64,000 nucleotides of DNA from Calliopum simillimum (GCA_951812925.1 OX638368.1:75994909-76058908); one strand, 5' to 3'. Counted from the first letter of the stretch, positions 1-11,272 are shown. The notes: generated by a model not told the origin, from the letters alone. Program-made: numbers and translations.

Positions 1-104
1 TGAGTTTAGAGGGCGTGGCACCTCCCACATTAGCAAAATTTTCAAAATACTGCTGTGTAGGGTATTTAATGTTTCGCCAGGCCAAAGGTAACACCCTTAC
101 TAGT
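1..104 (-). repeat. mini-me-like repeat, terminal fragment
   Basis: The stretch carries the 'gggcgtggcacctcccac' internal motif and runs to the terminus 'cccttactagt' at 99-104. The same terminus, in the same or opposite sense, closes the better copies at 11349-11994, 24614-25456 and 25821-26762. The window edge cuts this copy. Confidence 0.75.
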
Positions 105-382
105 TTTATATTGTTTATAAGTATCCAGGCACCTCATTCGTTCTTTTTAAAAATTTTTAACTCTGTTTAATATACATTTTATATTATAATCTATTAATAT
201 TACTTTCGTGACAAATTAAATTATCTACATTGACCACTGTAAATTTGTTCTACAGCAAAAGATATCGTTCTTATTGTACTAATGTAATTGTTGTCCAAAT
301 AAATAAATAAATAAATGGACTTAGCAACTTTTCTTATTAAGCCGATGATATGTATATAGATAACGATAACTTTGCTTAATAG
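105..382. other. AT-rich spacer with (AAAT)n microsatellite
   Basis: No coding signal is visible. It contains five AAAT units at 297-316. It ends at a pyrimidine-poor but plausible splice acceptor (AG at 381-382) in front of the first recognisable exon of the next gene. Confidence 0.5.
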
Positions 383-680
383 ATTCTGCTTCATGGGAGT
401 GTGAAAAATCTACAAAACATTGGCTTCCGTTTGACATTGAACCTTTCTCTGACATTTTAAGTAAATGGCAGGCAACTTCTTTGTTCAGACATCAAAGTTT
501 GAAGAAAACAAAGACATTAGACGAGTTTCTTCAAGAGTGGCCATTATATAAGCAAAGTTTTGGCCATATATTAGTAAGTAACCCTAAACTCATGTCAGGA
601 GTTTCAGGAAAATATAAACAACCATAATATGAAACTTTTTTTTTCCCCCTTTTTTGAAAAACCAGCCATATGTAAATTAG

Positions 681-789
681 AGCGTTATTCGAGTGTTGAC
701 GTTATTTATCGCCTCTGTTTCGGAATACAAATTGTATGGACATAACACAGTCAGAGATGGGAAAAAAACGCTGACGCCCCAATAACGCT
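681..789. mobile_element. small inverted-repeat element (MITE candidate)
   Basis: The ends are imperfect inverted repeats: AGCGTTATT at 681-689 and AATAACGCT at 781-789, with similarity continuing inward for about 24 bases. It sits inside intron 1 of the decayed gene. No clear TSD was found. Confidence 0.4.
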
Positions 790-1201
790 GCAATTTAGGT
801 ATGGCGGGAAATGTAAAAAACTAGAAGCATGAATTAAAATAAAGGCAAATTAATGCAAATGTGTAAAAATTCTTAATCTGGCTCAGTTTGCTGTAAGATT
901 CAGTAATTTACAATAAGTCATTGTATCTAGCAGACTAAAGAATTCAATATGCGTGGCACTGCATACGACTTCAATGAAGTAAGGTTACAAATGTAACTGG
1001 TAAATATATGTTAGCGTGTAACTGATCAGGAAAAGATCCAATACCGGCATTGCATTAAGACATACCTTTTCTTGTTTATTGCTTCGAGTAGTTTTGCGTA
1101 AAAATTTTATTAAATTATTTGCTCTTTTTAGGAAACGGTTTGATATTGTGGGTTATTAATTTCCACATTACAAATAAATAACAAATATTTACTTAAACAT
1201 A

Positions 1202-1443
1202 CAGGCATGTTCGCAATTCCGAGTTCGATCGGAATCGTAATGGAATCAATCTTAAAGTGCTCTGCCTTTCGAAAAATAAAATAGAATCGGAATTTTATTA
1301 TTGTAGTAAATAAAATTGGCTACTGGTTTCAATCCGATTTATTAAAACGCAATTCCGAAGTGGTGTTCAATATCGAAACGCAGAGCATCTTAAAATTGAT
1401 TCCATTCCGATTCCGATCGAAATCGGAGTTGAGAACATGCCTG
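1202..1443. mobile_element. MITE with CAGGCATGTTC ends
   Basis: The 242-bp segment begins with CAGGCATGTTC and ends with its inverse GAACATGCCTG. The inverted repeats extend for about 60 bases with mismatches, up to the 'gctctgc' motif. The trinucleotide ATA flanks both ends, so a 3-bp TSD is possible. It lies in intron 1 of the decayed gene. The termini resemble those of the larger element at 17052-17944, which suggests one family. Confidence 0.7.
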
Positions 1444-2202
1444 ATAATGTTTTTGAATCTGTTTTTAAATTTTTGATTTTAATTTTTAGATTGAACATGA
1501 TTATCAAGATCTTTTCCCAGGAAAAGAAAAACTGTTATTTGAAAATTGGGAAAATTTTTGTAAATTTTTCAAGAATATTTAAAGTAGCTACATCAAAAGT
1601 TCAGAGCTCAAAAAGGAACTTCTAGATTCTGGTTAGTATGATATTAAAAACTAAGCAATGGAATCATAGCTAATTGTTATACAATTGCAGGTACACGAGA
1701 TGCATATATTTTGTATTTATTGCATATGGTCATCAAACCAAAAAATAGGCGTTTTGAAAAAAAAAAGCCACAATAGAAGATTCCAGGCGATCGTTTTTCA
1801 TCAGCTCTTCAACAATTGGTGAGCTACAAAGCCAAATAAAACAAATTGTTGACAATTCCTTCCAAAAAAAGGGTACGGTGCAGCTGCTCATATGTGCTAT
1901 TGGTAATCAATTTGTTTATGAGCAATTTTTTGTATACTTTGCAAATAACTTTTTTAAACTTGACAATATTGTCAAAACCATTGATATTTGCTTTAAAATT
2001 TTTCAAGTCTTGGACTTGCAGTACCCAGAAGACTGCGCCTTAATTTGCCAGTTTTTTGAAAATAATATCGATACCAAGAAAAGAGATTGTTCTGTTTCAG
2101 TATTGATTAACGATTTGAAACTGCAAGAAAATAAAAATCATTAAGAAATTTTAAATTAATGTAAATTTTGTTCTTACTATGAATAGCATTATAACTTGTT
2201 AA

Positions 2203-5178
2203 GTGTGTAATTTAAAGTTTAGCAAATGCGAAAAACTTTTTAGTCACTTAAAATTTGTCCATCAGTTATCAGAAAATCAGCGACTAGAATGTGGATTAAG
2301 TTCGTATAGTCAAACCTTTAATAATTTTCAATCTTTTCGCAGACATATGAGAAATGAATTTATGAAGAAACGTAAACGTAATGAAATTGAAAAAAATTTT
2401 AACATACCCGACATTATTGTTAGACCTAACGCTTATGTATCTTGTAGTAAGAGGCCTAAAATGAACAACGATCTCAATTTTACAAATGATAATGTTGGAA
2501 TTGTTGATACTAATTCTCTTAAAAATGCATCTTATAATTTCACTATAAAGCAATATGCGAGTCTAAATTTACCTAGAAGCTACACTGTGATATTGCAAAA
2601 TGGCGTAACAGCTATAACTACAAAAAATTGCGAATTTTTGTAAAAATCCCTTTGATAAATTGCAATCAGAACATAATTTTCTTAAATTAATGAAGGAATC
2701 TGATTTACATAAAAGTCCACAAACTATTTTTATTGATAGCTCCATAAGCAATAATTCTAATTACAATTCTCTTGACGCAGCAGAAGCTAAATTTGTTATA
2801 TTTCCCATTAAATTTCAAATCAGAAAACTTTTTGAAATTTCAAATGTTTTTGAAAAATTTGAAAAAAATTTAAAACAATTATCTGAAAGTGACTTATTAA
2901 ACAATAATGTTAATGGAAAACTTTGGCGTTACAAAAGCGAAGGTTATATAGATGGAATAGCTATTCCATACTTTTTATACTTCGATGACTTTGAAGTTAA
3001 TAACCTATTAGGATCTCACACGACTTCTCTTTTAGTTGCGTATTATTCATTTCCAATGGCCACTACGTCTTTGCAACACAAATTAAGTTCAATTTTCCCT
3101 GCCGGTTTGTTTAAATCTAAAGATGTTAAAAATTTTGGGAATGATAAGAGTTTTTATAAATTTATTGATATTCTGAACGATTTAGAAGAAAATGGGTTAG
3201 AAGTAAAAACAAATAGCGGAAAAAAGAAGTTGTACTTTATATTGGGCTTAGTGCTGGGAGACAATTTAGCTCTAAATAGTGTTTTAGGGTTTGCCCGATC
3301 TTTTTCAGCAAAATATTTTTGTAGATTTTGTAAAGCTTGTAGATCTGATACAAAAACTGATATTAAAGAAAATTTAAGTAAACTTAAGAGTAGAAGTAAC
3401 TATGCGGAAGATTTAAAGTTAGAAAACGTACTAGAAATGGGAGTTAGTGCGAGCTCAATTTTTAACGCAATTAACAAATTTCACGTTGTGGAAAACTTTT
3501 CTGTTGATTTATTACATGATATTTTTGAAGGAGTTTTTAGATACGATTTATGTCACATTATTCTTTACTTCACAAAGAATAATTTTTTTGGTATGAAGTT
3601 GCTTAATATTAGAAAACAGTCTTCTAATTATGGTGAAACCGAAAAAGAGAATATATCACCACCGCTAACGTTGCGTCAGATTAAGCATTTCAATATGAAA
3701 ATGTCTGCTAGAGAAATGTTAACATTTGCCCAATTTTTTCCGCTTATAATTGGGGATGTTGTTTCACCAGATAATGAAGTATGGAAATTTGCTATTAATT
3801 TAATAGAATTCGTAGATTTATTACTTTTATCAAGCTATAGCTCTTTAGATTTGTTATGTTTACAAGAACATATTGTAATGCATAATAAAGAATATGTGAG
3901 GTTGTTTTCAGATACTCTTAAGCCAAAACATCATTTCCTAATTCATTACTGTCGAATTATTGCGCAATCAGGCCCACTGAAATATTTATGGACTTTTTAA
4001 TTTGAATCATAACATCGGCAAATGAAATCATATGCAAGAAATATAACATCAAGTAGAAACATTCCATTATCTTTGGCGATTAAATTTTCAATTAATTTTT
4101 CTGATTTTATTCAAAATTTTGAAGATATAACTTACACATTAAGTAAAAAAAGCTAAAGAATCAAAGTTTTTCGACGAACTTAAAAATCAAATTCAAGGAG
4201 AAGAAATAAAAAGTGCTACATTAGGGTGTGTTTTATTTGGGAAAAGTCAAAATTTTATGTCGCGCTCCCCCAGAATCGAAAGACTTTGAGAAAAAAATGA
4301 GATCCCCTAAACGACAGGTTTTTTTGAACGAATTAACCTGTGCCACGAAGACATTCAAATTTAAATGAAAATTAACAAAGATTTTATATACTTTTTTGTT
4401 TTAACTTGCTGGGAATCGCGTTGCCTGAAATATTTTTCGCCATCAAATGTGTATCTTATTGTTTTTCGGGTCGCTGAACACGATACAAGTGTCAAAATTA
4501 AATTTTGACAGCTGTCAACGGCTACACGTGTCGACAAAAGCTACCGGTTTAACCTCCATTTCTCGGTGTTTTGATTTGAAATCAGCTGTCAAAATTTAAT
4601 TTTGACACTTGTATCGTGTTCAGCGACCCGAAAAACAATAAGATACACATTTGATGGCGAAAAATATTTCAGGCAACGCGATTCCCAGCAAGTTAAAACA
4701 AAAGTATATAAAATCTATGTTAATTTTCATTTAAATTTGAATGTCTTCGTGGCACAGGTTAATTCGTTTAAAAAAACCTGTCGTTTAGGGGATCTCATTT
4801 TTTTCTCAAAGTCTTTTGATTCTGGGGGAGCGCGACATAAAATTTTGACTTTTCCCAAATAAGAGACACCCTAGTGCTACATGCTATTTACACTGCAAAG
4901 TGTATGGTACAATGTATAAAAGGGGCTTCATTGTTTGGTTCTATAACTCTAAATTTGTAGCATATACAATAAAAGAGATATTTGTATTTAAGTCCACTGC
5001 ATTTGACTTATGTCAAAAACTACTGGTAGTGAAATATGAAAAACATTATTTATCCTACTTAATAGGACACTCACTGAACGAATTAATATTTTTAAAATTA
5101 AATGATTTGTCATATCCACCCACTCATTTATATATTATTAAAAATTTTGTAAAAAATATTGAGCTTCAGCCGTGGTAA
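2203..5178 (+). pseudogene. C2H2 zinc-finger transposase-like protein, broken by a foldback insertion
   Basis: The N-terminal part (2203-2643) starts with a C2H2-like finger (C-x4-C followed by H residues near residues 18-21, and a second weaker finger ending RRHMRNEF). A one-base slip in a T-run near 2640 moves the frame. The main block (2660-4000) holds motifs I associate with a widespread uncharacterised insect TE protein: ENFSVDLLHDIFEGV, MSAREMLTFAQFFPLIIGD and LKPKHHFLIHYCRII. Two stops and a frameshift follow to about 4150. The C-terminal part resumes at 4883-5178 (YGTMYKRGFIVWFYNSKF) in frame once the 653-bp insertion at 4221-4873 is discounted. It probably encoded the transposase of a DNA transposon. 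The superfamily is not certain; a CACTA-like origin is only a guess. Clearly inactive. Confidence 0.65.
4221..4873. mobile_element. foldback element with perfect 9-bp TSD
   Basis: The element starts TAGGGTGTG and ends CACCCTA. Its two arms (about 4221-4530 and 4580-4873) are near-perfect inverted repeats, leaving a loop of roughly 50 bp. GTGCTACAT occurs immediately before (4212-4220) and after (4874-4882) it. Removing the element and one duplicate keeps the interrupted transposase frame open, which confirms both boundaries. Nine-base duplications are typical of foldback and MULE-type elements. It has no coding capacity; the short open frame on its right arm is arm sequence. Confidence 0.9.
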
Positions 5179-5189
5179 TAAAAACAAAA

Positions 5190-6530
5190 GTTTATGTTTT
5201 TATGTTTTTTTATTTTCAATATTTTGGCTTAATTTTTAAGCCATCATCAGGAAATCTAAGGAAAATACAGATATGTTTACATTTCGAAATTTAAACAAAT
5301 AATAATGTTACATACATTTTTACATTTTTAATATTTCTTGTCGAGCAAGTTGTTCACCGTCCGTTGTTCAGCTATCGACTGATTTTATGTCGGATCAGTT
5401 GCTTGTAAATGTGTGCGCAACCGTCGGTGTCTGTCTTAAAGTTAAGTCGTCTGTCTATCGGTGTATTAATGATGTGCAGCATTTCTATTGTGTATCGTCT
5501 CATATAGTTCTGTTCCTGTTGCAAAATTTTGGTGTTATCAAAAGCAGGTGTATGTTTTTCTTTTAAGCAATGTTGTGCAAGTGCAGTTTTGTTTTCACTT
5601 TTTGACTTTAAGTCTGACTTATGTGACGATATTCTCGTCCTTAGTTTGGATTTTGTCGTACCAACATATACTTGTCCGCATAAGTTAGTTCCGTCTCCAT
5701 TGCATGGTATTTTGTATACCAGATTCGATCTGTCCATATCGTCAACTTTACTTTTCGTGTTTGTGTATATACTTTGAGCGTATTATACGATTTTGGTGCC
5801 AGACAATATTTGTTTTTGTCATAAATGTCCGTTTTATTAAGTTTTTCTGTGAAACCTTGAACATACGTTACACTTTTGTAGATCTTAGGTTCCTTGTACC
5901 TTGCTGTTGCATTTTTATTTTGTATTGTAGCTTCTCTTGTTAGTTTATTTATTGTTTTTTGCGGAAAATCATTCATAGCAAGTATATCCTTTACTCGTTT
6001 TTTGTTAATTTTATGGAAGACTATATCGCTTATACTCAAAACTATTTATAAAATTTTTCGCGGTGTTCAGAATCGTCTTTTTAGGATGTTTCGAGTGAAA
6101 ATTGATCTACCCGAAGCCGTGGGTTTTTGATACCAATCAATCTTAATTTTGTTATTTCTTCTAATTATCAGCGCATCTAAATATGGCAATGTTCCTCTAT
6201 CTTCTTCTTCCTTCGTAAATTTAATACTTTTGTGGCATGAATTAAGAATTTTTTAATGTGTCGTCGATCATGTCTGTTTTCACGATGGCAAATATGTCGT
6301 CGACATATTTTGTTAAACATCTCGGTTTTGTGTTGCATTTTTCCATAAAAATATTCAGTATTTCTTCCATGACGATATCCGCTATTATTAAAAATCAAAA
6401 ATATTTACGGCCAAAAGTACAATGTCTTTAGCGCGTATTGAAGGCAATTTTTTACTTAAATCAATGAAATTTTCCTTAATCCAAGTGCATGTTTTTTTGA
6501 GTGCATCAATTTTGTAGAGCATTACAAGAT
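5190..6530 (-). pseudogene. Penelope-like retroelement, 5'-truncated and broken
   Basis: Read on the minus strand, it carries reverse-transcriptase pieces: a helix-rich segment (KKTCTWIKENF) near 6500, then a TKYVDDIFAIVKTD block with the catalytic YVDD at about 6295-6306, then WYQKPTASGRS near 6140. A GIY-YIG nuclease follows at 5372-5737 (LVYKIPC, CGQVYVGTT, LRTRISSHKSDL and a distal AQHCLKEKH). This RT plus C-terminal GIY-YIG order is diagnostic of Penelope-like elements. Sequence between the first RT block and 'DIVMEE' is missing, several stops occur, and the frame shifts near 5740, so it is dead. The 5' end abuts the foldback repeat at 6499-8284. The 3' end abuts the transposase-like pseudogene. 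Confidence 0.85.
5195..5250 (-). ncRNA. possible degenerate hammerhead ribozyme motif in Penelope 3' region
   Basis: On the minus strand CTGATGA (5244-5250) is followed at once by a perfect 8-bp stem with a 3-base loop (TGGCTTAA...TTAAGCCA, 5225-5243) and then AAAA. Hammerheads have CUGAUGA, stem II, GAAA; here the G of GAAA seems to be changed. Penelope-like elements are known to carry hammerhead motifs. The position fits, but stems I and III were not proved. Confidence 0.4.
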
Positions 6531-8284
6531 CTACAAAAAAAAAAAGCCATATGTGTACACATTGAAGTAACCGTTTAGAAGTTATTCAATAAAAACCGGT
6601 TTTTTTGCCATTTAAAGGTTTTTTTTTGAATATCTTCTAAACGGTTACCTCAATGTGTACACATATGGCTTATATTTTGTAGATTTTGTGATTCTCTACA
6701 AAATTGGGGCTGTTACTTTTTAACGTATGACTTAGCGTTTCAGAGATATCCTTCAAAACTAGTATTTTCGAAACCTTAACGGTTTTTGAAGAATATCTTT
6801 TAGACCATGAGTGGCTCCAAGAAAAATTTAATACGGTGTATACAGAATCCAATTATCTTTTGAACGGTTTTTTAATTTTTTTCGTACGACTCCTTGTTAA
6901 AGAGTATTCGCAATTTTAAAAGTCAGATATTTTAATATGAACTTATACGTAGCATTTACATATAAAAACTCTGCACAACTTTCTAAATTGGGTTATCTCC
7001 TAAGCTATAAGCTACACGAAAACATTTTTTACATCTTTACATAGAAAATTTCCTGTGTTACAAAATTGTGGAGAAAAATTTTCCTGTAAAAGTTTGCGTT
7101 AGCGAGATATTTGCAAAAAACTGATTTTAGTGACCTTTGAGCCTGAATAACTTTTTATGCGCATAATGGACTTTTTACACATTAGCCGTGTTTCTTTTGA
7201 CGTGCATATACAATTGTGGATATTTTTAAATTGCGATAACTTATGAACAGTGAGTCGCACAATAGAACTCTAAGGATTTTTTTTTTATGGAGAATCACGT
7301 TCTCTACAAAAACTTTTCTTTTTATTTTTAAAAAATTTATCTTTTAGGAGTTATTCTTTATTCTATAAAAACTGGTTGAGCGCCGATAAACGGCAAAAAA
7401 TCACATTTTTTTAAATAACTTCTGAATAATTACTTTTTTTTTACAAAAGACTAAAAAAGCATGTGGTTCTCAATGAAAAAGACCCTTGGACTTTTTATCG
7501 TACGACTCACCGTTCATAAGTTATCGCAATTTGAAAATTACCACAGTTGTATATACGCGTCAAACGAAACACGGCTATTGTTAACCATGTATAAATAAAT
7601 ATAATTCCGGTGAAAAAATTTACTTGCAATTATTTCTCATAGCAGCTCTTTTTTCGTCTTATTTTCCTGGGCTAGTGTGAGAAAAGTCCAAAAGTATCGG
7701 AAAATATTGAAACACATCGAACTAATCGGTGAAAGTCCAAGTGTATCGAAAAACATCCAAAATATCGGTAAAGGTACAAAATAATCGAAATACATCGAAG
7801 AAATCGGAAAAATCGGAAAAAGTCCAAAAATGTTTAAAAACATCGGTAAAAATCCAAAAGTACTTATTGGACAACATTGAAGGAATCGGTAAAAGTTCAA
7901 ATATATCAAAAAAGATCCAATGTATCGAAAAAAGTCCAAAAGTTTCAAAAAGTCCAAGTGTATCGAAAAAAATCCAAAGCGGCCGGAAAATATCCAAAGG
8001 GATCGAAAAATATTGAAAAACATCTGGATACCGGTCTAAGTGTATCGAAAAAATCTAAAATGGCCAGAAAATGTTCAAGGGTATCGAAAAATATTGAAAA
8101 GCATCTAGATATCGGAAAAAGTCCAAAAATGTCGAAAAGCACCCTAAATATCGGTAAAAGCCCAAAAGCATTGGAAAACATCGAAGAAATGAGTCCAAAT
8201 ATATCGAAAACATCCAATATAACGGAAAAACTCCAAAAGTATTGAAAAATTTCGAAAAATATTGAAAATATTGATTTGGCATCA
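6499..8284. repeat. foldback/minisatellite repeat, copy 1
   Basis: A 1.8-kb sequence that recurs in direct orientation at 9482-11272. It holds a hairpin at about 6545-6672 (CATATGTGTACACATTGA on one arm, its inverse on the other) and a second inverted pair at about 7180-7260 and 7495-7580. A degenerate minisatellite fills 7676-8276. Its left arm is cut off at the Penelope junction; copy 2 keeps more of that arm. No credible gene. Confidence 0.8.
7676..8276. repeat. degenerate minisatellite (AAAAAGTCCAAAAGTATCG-type units)
   Basis: Units of about 20-30 bases built on 'aaaagtccaaaagtatcg' and 'atcggaaaa' repeat imperfectly for 600 bp. Stop codons are rare in several frames because of the repeat composition, so long open frames appear on both strands. 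They are low-complexity (F/I/S-rich or K/S-rich) and are not genes. Confidence 0.8.
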
Positions 8285-8747
8285 CTGATAAAACCACTCA
8301 CATTTTTGCTATCATCAACAAAACAACATCAAATTCTATTTTCAAGAATAAAAAAAATAAATAAAAGAGACTGAAAAGACAACAAAAACACATAACTCAT
8401 GAAGCAGCATAAGCAATAGCGACGCAAGTGCAATCGATCGTTTTTATGCACCCAGTGTGCCAAACGGACTCGTTTCGGATCCGTAACGGGTTCATATTTT
8501 CGTTCTTTTTATCCGTTACGGAATCCGTTACGTATCCGTTACTGATCCGTTTGCGGGAAGGATTCCTAAAAAAAAAACGAATCGTTTTTTCTTCTTTTAT
8601 GGATCCGTTTCGAACCTGTAACGTACATCAAAAACGAATTCAAAACGGATTCGCTTTTAATAATGTTAATGCTTATAAAAAAAAGAAAACAGAGTGAAGC
8701 GCTTATTTTTAATTAAAAAAAACAAAATAACAAAAAAAAAAAATTAC

Positions 8748-8833
8748 TAGCCCGGCCGGGAATCGAACTCAGGTTCCCGGGGTAATACTCTTTCATACAC
8801 GAGACGTTAGACAACTAGGCTATTGACCTATAT
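8748..8833 (-). ncRNA. tRNA-derived SINE head (pseudo-tRNA)
   Basis: The minus strand has a box-A-like TAGCCTAGTTGTC and a box-B-like GTTCGATTCC at tRNA spacing, followed by a run of T (8730-8742 as A on the plus strand) that could stop RNA polymerase III. The T-arm has a mismatch, and the anticodon arm is not convincing, so it is not a working tRNA gene. Confidence 0.5.
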
Positions 8834-9144
8834 GATGTTTACTTAACTGATGTAGACTTATTTGATGTTGAGATTTAAAGTTTGTATATTAAACAAATTT
8901 CTGTTGTTTTTTTTATAAGTATTCTATGTTGTTTTTCTTCCCTTCTTTTGATAAAAAATGTTATATACTCAAATTTGGAATCAAAAACATTTTTTCAAAC
9001 AGAGTTTGAAAAGTTTACAAAAAATCATACGCAATAAAATAAAAAGAAAATAAAAACAAATCAAAAATATTTTTTTTATCATAAAAATTAAATAAAGCAA
9101 ATCCGTTTTGAGTTCGTATTTGAAGTATTTACGGAATCGAAACG

Positions 9145-9316
9145 GATTTGCCCAGGTTCGAATCCTACCAGAGGTGGATTTTTACCCTTTATTTTTCTTC
9201 CTTTTTTTTCTTTTTATTATTTTTTAATTGCTAATAGGCGCATCAAAACGGGTTTTTTCTGTAAATATACAGCATTAACATATTTAAAAGCAAATCCGTT
9301 TTGAATTCGTTTTTAC
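9145..9316 (+). repeat. second SINE-like copy with box B
   Basis: GGTTCGAATCC (about 9154-9164) is a perfect box B. The downstream T-rich tract and the tail 'aaatccgttttgaattcg' match the tail of the minus-strand copy at 8600-8833. No good box A is visible, so the head seems lost. Confidence 0.4.
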
Positions 9317-10032
9317 ATAAAAAATATTAAAAAATTGTTCAAAAGATAATTGGATTCTGTATGCTGCGTATTAAATATTTTTGGAGCCACTCATGGTCTA
9401 AAAGATATTCTTCAAAAACTGTTCAAAAAACTGTTTTTTGAAGGATATCTCTGAAACGGTAAGTCATACGATAAAAAGCAACAGCATCAATTTTGTAGAG
9501 AATCACAAGATCTACAAAAATATAAGCCATATGTGTACACATTGAAGTAACCGTTTAAAAGTTATTCAATAAAAACCGGTTTTTTTGCCATTTAAAGGTT
9601 TTTTTTGAATATCTTCTAAACGGTTACCTCAATGTGTACACATATGGCTTATATTTTGTAGATTTTGTGATTCTGTACAAAATTGGGTCTGTTACTTTTT
9701 AACGTATGACTTAGCGTTTCAGAGATATCCTTCAAAAACCAGTATTTTCGAAACCTTAACGGTTTTTGAAGAATATCTTTTAGACCATGAGTGGCTCCAA
9801 GAAAAATTTAATACGGTGTATACAGAATCCAATTATCTTTTGAACGGTTTTTTAATTTTTTTTGTACGACTCCTTGTTAAAGAGTATTCGCAATTTTAAA
9901 AGTCAGATATTTTAATATGAACTTATACGTAGCATTTACATATAAAAACTCTGCACAACTTTCTAAATTGGGTTATCTCTTAAGCTATAAGCTACACGAA
10001 AACATTTTTTACATCTTTACATAGAAAATTTC

Positions 10033-10161
10033 GGTGCCGTGACATAATCCCCACGGACATAATCCCCATTCACGATATGGGGATTATGTCCGCAAGTAAT
10101 TCGGACATAATCCCCATTTACGAAATGGGGATTATGTCCGTTGGGATTATGACCGGTAACC
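10033..10161. mobile_element. 129-bp palindromic MITE with 9-bp TSD
   Basis: GAAAATTTC occurs on both sides (10024-10032 and 10162-10170) but once in copy 1 of the host repeat (near 7045), which is the empty site. The ends are imperfect inverted repeats (GGTGCCGTGACATAATCCC and the inverse of GGGATTATGACCGGTAACC). Inside, GGACATAATCCCC and its inverse alternate, forming stacked hairpins. Confidence 0.9.
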
Positions 10162-10799
10162 GAAAATTTCCTGTGTTACAAAATTGTGGAGAAAAATTTT
10201 CCTGTAAAAGTTTGCGTTAGCGAGATATTTGCTAAAAACTGATTTTAGTGACCTTTGAGCCTGAATAACTTTTTATGCGCATAATGGACTTTTTACACAT
10301 TAGCCGTGTTTCTTTTGACGTGCATATATAAATTGTGGATATTTTTAAATTGCGATAACTTATGAACAGTGAGTCGCACAATAAAACTCTAAGGATTTTT
10401 TTTTATGGAGAATCACGTTCTCTACAAAAACTTTTCTTTTTATTTGTAAAAAATTTATCTTTTAGGAGTTATTCTATAAAAACTGGTTGAGCGCCGATAA
10501 ACGGCAAAAAATCACATTTTTTTAAATAACTTCTGAATAATTAATTTTTTTTTTACAAAAGATTAAAATTAATTGTAGAGCATGTGGCTCTCAATGAAAA
10601 AGACCCTTGGACTTTTTATCGTACGACTCACCGTTCATAAGTTATCGCAATTTGAAAATTACCACAATTGTATATACGCGTCAAACGAAACACGGCTATT
10701 GTTAACCATGTATAAATAAATATAATTCCGGTGAAAAAATTTACTTGCAATTATTTCTCATAGCAGCTCTTTTTTCGTCTTATTTTCCTGGGCTAGTGT

Positions 10800-11272
10800 G
10801 AGAAAAGTCCAAAAGTATCGAAACACATCGAACTAATCGGTGAAAGTCCAAGTGTATCGGAAAACATCCAAAATATCGGTAAAGGTACAAAATAATCGAA
10901 ATACATCGAAGAAATCGGAAAAATCGGAAAAAGTCCAAAAATGTTTAAAAACATCGGTAAAAATCCAAAAGTACTTATTGGACAACATTGAAGGAATCGG
11001 TAAAAGTTCAAATATATCAAAAAAGATCCAATGTATCGAAAAAAGTCCAAAAGTTTCAAAAAGTCCAAGTGTATCGAAAAAAATCCAAAGTGGCCGGAAA
11101 ATATCCAAAGGTATCGAAAAATATTGAAAAACATCTGGATACCGGTCTAAGTGTATCGAAAAAATCTAAAATGGCCAGAAAATGTCCAAGGGTATCGAAA
11201 AATATTGAAAAGCATCTAGATATCGGAAAAAGTCCAAAAATGTCGAAAAGCACCCTAAATATCGGTAAAATT
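10800..11272. repeat. degenerate minisatellite, copy 2
   Basis: Same unit and order as 7676-8276 with small deletions. It ends abruptly where unrelated sequence begins at about 11273. Its open frames on both strands mirror those of copy 1 and are artefacts of composition. Confidence 0.75.

Larger units (their letters stand above)
383..2144 (+). pseudogene. spliced first gene of a DNA-transposon-like locus (decayed)
   Basis: Three exon-like pieces join in phase. Exon A (383-573) ends at a GTAAGT donor. Exon B (1490-1631) follows 'tttttag' and ends before GTTAGT. Exon C (1691-2144) follows 'ttgcag'. Across both junctions the reading frame stays open, and short peptides such as LDEFLQEWPLYKQSFGHIL, DYQDLFPGKEKLLFENWE and DLQYPEDCALICQFFENN recall an uncharacterised protein family that is repeated in many insect genomes; this is a memory-based match. 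Exon B carries an in-frame TAG/TAA-type stop, and the A-run near 1757-1766 causes a one-base frameshift, so it is not functional. The start lies upstream and was not found. Intron 1 (574-1489) contains two small inverted-repeat elements. The C2H2 gene just downstream is probably its partner. I cannot assign a function. Confidence 0.6.
8440..9320. repeat. inverted pair of SINE-like sequences with ATCCGTTAC repeats
   Basis: Matching ends (about 8630-8680 and 9262-9316, both containing AAAACGGATT in opposite sense next to a 'cattaacat' motif) bracket two tRNA-like modules in opposite orientation. Left of this, 8470-8600 has several degenerate ATCCGTTAC units. Nothing here codes for protein. Confidence 0.55.

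Noticed and set aside
7637..8301. Overlapping open frames on both strands, up to 128 codons, with F/I-rich or K/S-rich products
   Set aside because: They come from the minisatellite composition, repeat in the copy at 10793-11290, and contain no domain.
8748..8833. Functional tRNA gene
   Set aside because: Box A and box B are present but the T-arm is mispaired and the anticodon arm is not credible; it sits in a repeat pair.
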